In this document: piece by piece, positions 61,525 to 64,000 of the stretch
Position numbering within the stretch: position 1 is the stretch's first letter
Layout of the letters: each line of letters starts with the position of its first letter
Assembly (NCBI RefSeq): GCF_003346715.1
Contig: NZ_QQPQ01000019.1
Span: forward strand, 45,164 to 109,163
Source: Oceanispirochaeta sp. M1
GTDB taxonomy: Bacteria > Spirochaetota > Spirochaetia > DSM-2461
Direction: 5' to 3'
Length of the DNA: 64,000 nucleotides
Program-made: the position numbers and the translations under genes
Notes under the pieces: model-generated
What the model was told of the DNA's origin: nothing
The model's database searches: none
Seen by the model: the letters and a program-made list of their open reading frames with translations, nothing else

Positions 61525-63552
61525 ATGAGTAAATTTACATACAGTCTCCGGATAGGAATCTGTCCGGGATTTCACAGTGATGAAAAATTGGAAAATCTTG
61601 TCGGCTTTTGCCGCGAGGCGGGAATTGACGATATTCAGTTTCATATGAATATGGAAGAGATCAACCAGGGTCATCTTACGGTGGAAGAAACTGAACCCTG
61701 GCTGGAGATGATGAAGTCCTTCAAGGATCGGCTGAAAAAGGAGGGTCTCCTTTTTTCACTCAATCCCTGGACCACTACAGTTCATACTGACCGGGGACGG
61801 ACACTCAAAACCGGCCAGGAATTCACAACCATGCGTGACTTTGAAGGGCAGAGCGCCGCTGTTGTTGCCTGTCCCCTGGACAGGAGCTTTCTGGACTACC
61901 TGACCGGGATGTATACCCGCTATGCAGAGCTCGGATTTGACATCCTCTGGGTGGAGGACGACTTTCGTATCCATAACCATGCTCCCCTGGCCTGGGGCGG
62001 CTGTTTCTGTGATGAGCATATGAAACGCTTTTCGGAAGCCGCGGGCCGGGAGCTGAACAGGGAGGAGTTTGTCCGGGAAATGCTTCAACCTGGGAAGGTC
62101 CATCCTTCACGCAAAGTCTGGCTCGATACCATGAGGCGGACGATGTCGGAGTTCTCTCATGCCATTGGCGAGGCGGTCCGCTCTGCAGCGCCCCGTACCA
62201 GAATCGGTCTGATGAGCAGCGCTCCCCAGGCCCACTGTGTGGAAGGACGGGACTGGAAGGCCGTAATGACGAACTTTTCCGGCGTAAATCGTCCTCTGAA
62301 CAGGCCACATCTGCCCGCCTACCGGGAGATCGCCGGTCCGCGGTACTGCCTGGAATTTCAGCGTTATTCCCGCCTCACCGCCGCCTTTCTCTCTGCAGAG
62401 ACGGAACTCTGGCCGGAGCTGGATAACTTTCCCCATACCACCTTCTCCAAATCCCACACTTTTGCCGCCTTTCAGATCGAGGCCTCCCTCGCTCTGTGCA
62501 GCGAGGGGATTACCATCAATATCTCTGATATGATCGGCAACGGCATTGCGGAGAGACAGAATAACCAGGCCTATCTGAAGAGGCTGCGCCCCTATCTGGA
62601 CGGAGTGGCCCGGCTGGAGTTGAAACGGACCTGGGAGACCGGTGTCAGGGTCATGGTCGATCCCGACTCCTCCTATACCCTGAAGACTGACCGTACCGAC
62701 ACTCCAGATGGGCTGAGACCCTGGGAGACCTTCTGGGCCGAATACCTCTCCTCATTCGGAATAGCGAATGTGTACTGTCTCGATCCGAGGGTGACGGGAC
62801 AGACTGTTGCTGTCGGCGGTCAGTACTTCCGGAATCTATGTGAGGATGATATCCGGCATCTCCTGGAGAACAATCAGGTTCTTCTGGACGGGGAGGCTGT
62901 TGATACTCTCCTGGATATGGGACTTCGGCATCTGCTGCCGGTGGAATCCTCCCAATGGCTGGGTCTCAACACCGGAGGTCACAGCTTCGAGCAGGTCTGC
63001 AACGGCAGGGTGTACCAAAGTCTGCCCCAGGCACGGATGTCCGCTCAGGCCATGTCGGAGACTCTGGAATCGGGTGATTGGTTGAAACTCTCCTATCATC
63101 GGGAGATGGAGGTCTTTACCGAGTTACGTTCTCCCGGGAATGAATACGCCGGACCCGGAATTGTGCGTAGGGATAATCTGATCATTTTTCCCTTTGGGAG
63201 AATCCGAGATGAATATCTTTTTCTGCTGAATCCCGTCCGGCAGGAAATACTGCAGGAGCTGTTGAAGGAGACTGGTCGTGCCGCAGTGGTTATGGTGAAG
63301 GATCTCCCCTATGTTACTGTTAATCACTTTGACAGTGGAGACAGTCAGGTCCTTCTGCTGACGAACTTCGGCTCCGATGCTCATGACCACATCGATCTGT
63401 TACTCCCCTTTGAGGCCGGCGAAGCCTGCCTGATATCCAGGGAATCAGGAGAGCCGGAACCGGTCCGGATAGTCAGGGCTGAGGAAGGGACCTGGCGGCT
63501 GGAGCATTCGCTTCAAGGCATGACAAGTCTCTGTCTCATTATAAAAGTATGA
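61525..63552 (+). CDS. Putative TIM-barrel glycoside hydrolase-like protein, family unclear
   Basis: The 675-residue cytoplasmic protein starts four bases after the permease stop, preceded by AAGGGATAGG. The first ~400 residues look like a TIM barrel of the beta-galactosidase type (clan A-like). FDILWVEDDFRIHNHAPLAWGG holds a possible acid residue, and AFLSAETELWPELDNFPH a second. The middle resembles a class I glutamine-amidotransferase-like (trimerisation) domain as in GH42, and the C-terminus is beta-rich. I cannot name the GH family with certainty. As the operon's last gene it likely processes the imported glycan. Confidence 0.6.
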   Translation: MSKFTYSLRIGICPGFHSDEKLENLVGFCREAGIDDIQFHMNMEEINQGHLTVEETEPWLEMMKSFKDRLKKEGLLFSLNPWTTTVHTDRGRTLKTGQEFTTMRDFEGQSAAVVACPLDRSFLDYLTGMYTRYAELGFDILWVEDDFRIHNHAPLAWGGCFCDEHMKRFSEAAGRELNREEFVREMLQPGKVHPSRKVWLDTMRRTMSEFSHAIGEAVRSAAPRTRIGLMSSAPQAHCVEGRDWKAVMTNFSGVNRPLNRPHLPAYREIAGPRYCLEFQRYSRLTAAFLSAETELWPELDNFPHTTFSKSHTFAAFQIEASLALCSEGITINISDMIGNGIAERQNNQAYLKRLRPYLDGVARLELKRTWETGVRVMVDPDSSYTLKTDRTDTPDGLRPWETFWAEYLSSFGIANVYCLDPRVTGQTVAVGGQYFRNLCEDDIRHLLENNQVLLDGEAVDTLLDMGLRHLLPVESSQWLGLNTGGHSFEQVCNGRVYQSLPQARMSAQAMSETLESGDWLKLSYHREMEVFTELRSPGNEYAGPGIVRRDNLIIFPFGRIRDEYLFLLNPVRQEILQELLKETGRAAVVMVKDLPYVTVNHFDSGDSQVLLLTNFGSDAHDHIDLLLPFEAGEACLISRESGEPEPVRIVRAEEGTWRLEHSLQGMTSLCLIIKV

Positions 63553-63575
63553 CCTGGGAAGATACTATGTAATAA

Positions 63576-63610
63576 CCTGTTACCCGGCATATTGTATCCC
63601 GGGTAACAGG
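63576..63610 (+). terminator. Rho-independent terminator after the sugar operon
   Basis: CCTGTTACCCGG (63576-63587) and CCGGGTAACAGG (63599-63610) form a perfect 12-bp stem with an 11-base loop, followed by GCTTTCTGATTTT. It closes the transporter/hydrolase operon. Confidence 0.85.
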
Positions 63611-63912
63611 GCTTTCTGATTTTCCGGGGTAAGACAGCCAGCAAGTAAAGCTATGGAAAAAAGAGCAGAGAACAACAATACGAACAGAACCCCCACAGCG
63701 ATTCAAAAAAGTTATTAAATCTATGATTTTTATAGAATATCTATCTACAATTATTTTTTACACTGTACGAATTAATTGTAATAATTTAACCGTTACATCC
63801 TTAATTCATGTTTGTTTTTATGCATTTACGTATGAAAATCACTATACTATTACTATACTATTAACATCCAATATCACAGCTGTCCAAGATAATTTGAAAG
63901 GGGTTTTATAAA
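63611..63912. other. AT-rich intergenic region without a recognised gene
   Basis: This stretch is markedly more AT-rich than the operon before it. I see no convincing coding frame, tRNA or repeat. A short plus frame at 63723 (62 codons, residues such as FIEYLSTIIFYTVRINCN) lacks a ribosome binding site and family resemblance and is not called. Confidence 0.5.
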
Positions 63913-63970
63913 AGCCGATCTCCGTTTATTCTTAAGTCGACTAAAACAATACAACAAAAGGAAATCGGCT
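63913..63970 (+). repeat. Inverted AGCCGAT pair before the partial ORF, possible IS left-end structure
   Basis: AGCCGAT (63913-63919) and ATCGGCT (63964-63970) are inverted copies bracketing the leader of the terminal ORF. They could be part of an insertion sequence's left terminal region or a leader hairpin that limits transposase expression. The outer boundary and any target duplication cannot be seen. Confidence 0.4.
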
Positions 63971-64000
63971 ATGAGTCATCATACTACAACGTTTGGACAG
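63971..64000 (+). mobile_element. Start of a probable IS4-family transposase gene (cut by window end)
   Basis: The ATG at 63971, preceded by AAAAGGAAA, begins MSHHTTTFGQ, which resembles the N-terminus of IS4-family transposases (the short Phe-Gln segment before the DUF4372 region). Only ten codons are visible, so the call is based on resemblance and on the inverted repeat just upstream. Confidence 0.45.

Overview
The window reads as a stretch of a Gram-negative-type, fermentative, sugar-eating bacterium, most likely a free-living spirochaete (Spirochaetota). This is inferred from gene content only: TolC/RND export, a sigma-54 enhancer-binding regulator, several ABC sugar uptake loci, YesM/YesN-type regulation and split transketolases. 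No rRNA or tRNA gene was seen, so the placement is tentative. Genes are packed in long operons, often with ATGA overlaps. Gene decay is concentrated at 0.3-1.9 kb and 43.7-47.4 kb.

Layout. (1) 0-2 kb: the end of a ferredoxin-domain protein, then an AraC-type regulator fused by deletion to the tail of a metallophosphoesterase. (2) 2-8.6 kb: a divergent DeoR regulator and a five-gene operon: CoA-acylating aldehyde dehydrogenase, CoA-transferase, HMG-CoA-lyase-like enzyme and a two-subunit transketolase. (3) 8.6-25 kb: a LacI regulator, a ribose/inositol-type ABC importer, and a myo-inositol catabolic operon (iolB, iolC, iolJ, iolD, iolG, iolE) with extra isomerases, a second dehydrogenase, a cytidylate-kinase-like protein and an AEC carrier. 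Near-identical LacI-type palindromes lie before the operon in (2), the first isomerase gene and the binding-protein gene, so (2) and (3) are probably one regulon. (4) 25-33.6 kb: an RND efflux system with a PII-like protein, adaptor, TolC-like channel and an NtrC-type two-component pair. Two sigma-54 -24/-12 promoters and matching upstream inverted repeats are visible.

(5) 33.9-43.6 kb: a second carbohydrate locus, with a LacI regulator, a MalEFG-type importer, an IolD-like ThDP enzyme, a Gfo/Idh dehydrogenase, a second split transketolase and an RpiB-family isomerase. It may serve another cyclitol or an unusual sugar. (6) 43.6-52.4 kb: a rearranged zone with a short RecQ helicase, two decayed copies of its zinc-finger end, an HD-GYP remnant, a large exported TPR-like protein and a large membrane protein with a PHP-like region. 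(7) 52.5-63.6 kb: a visibly GC-richer glycan locus with YesM/YesN-type kinase and regulator, a GH95-like hydrolase, a sugar ABC importer and a TIM-barrel hydrolase-like protein. (8) The last 90 bases look like the left part of an insertion sequence.

The most unusual biology is in (2)+(3), an inositol regulon that includes CoA-thioester and transketolase chemistry but has no visible iolA, and in (5), an IolD-type enzyme paired with a split transketolase and an RpiB-type isomerase.
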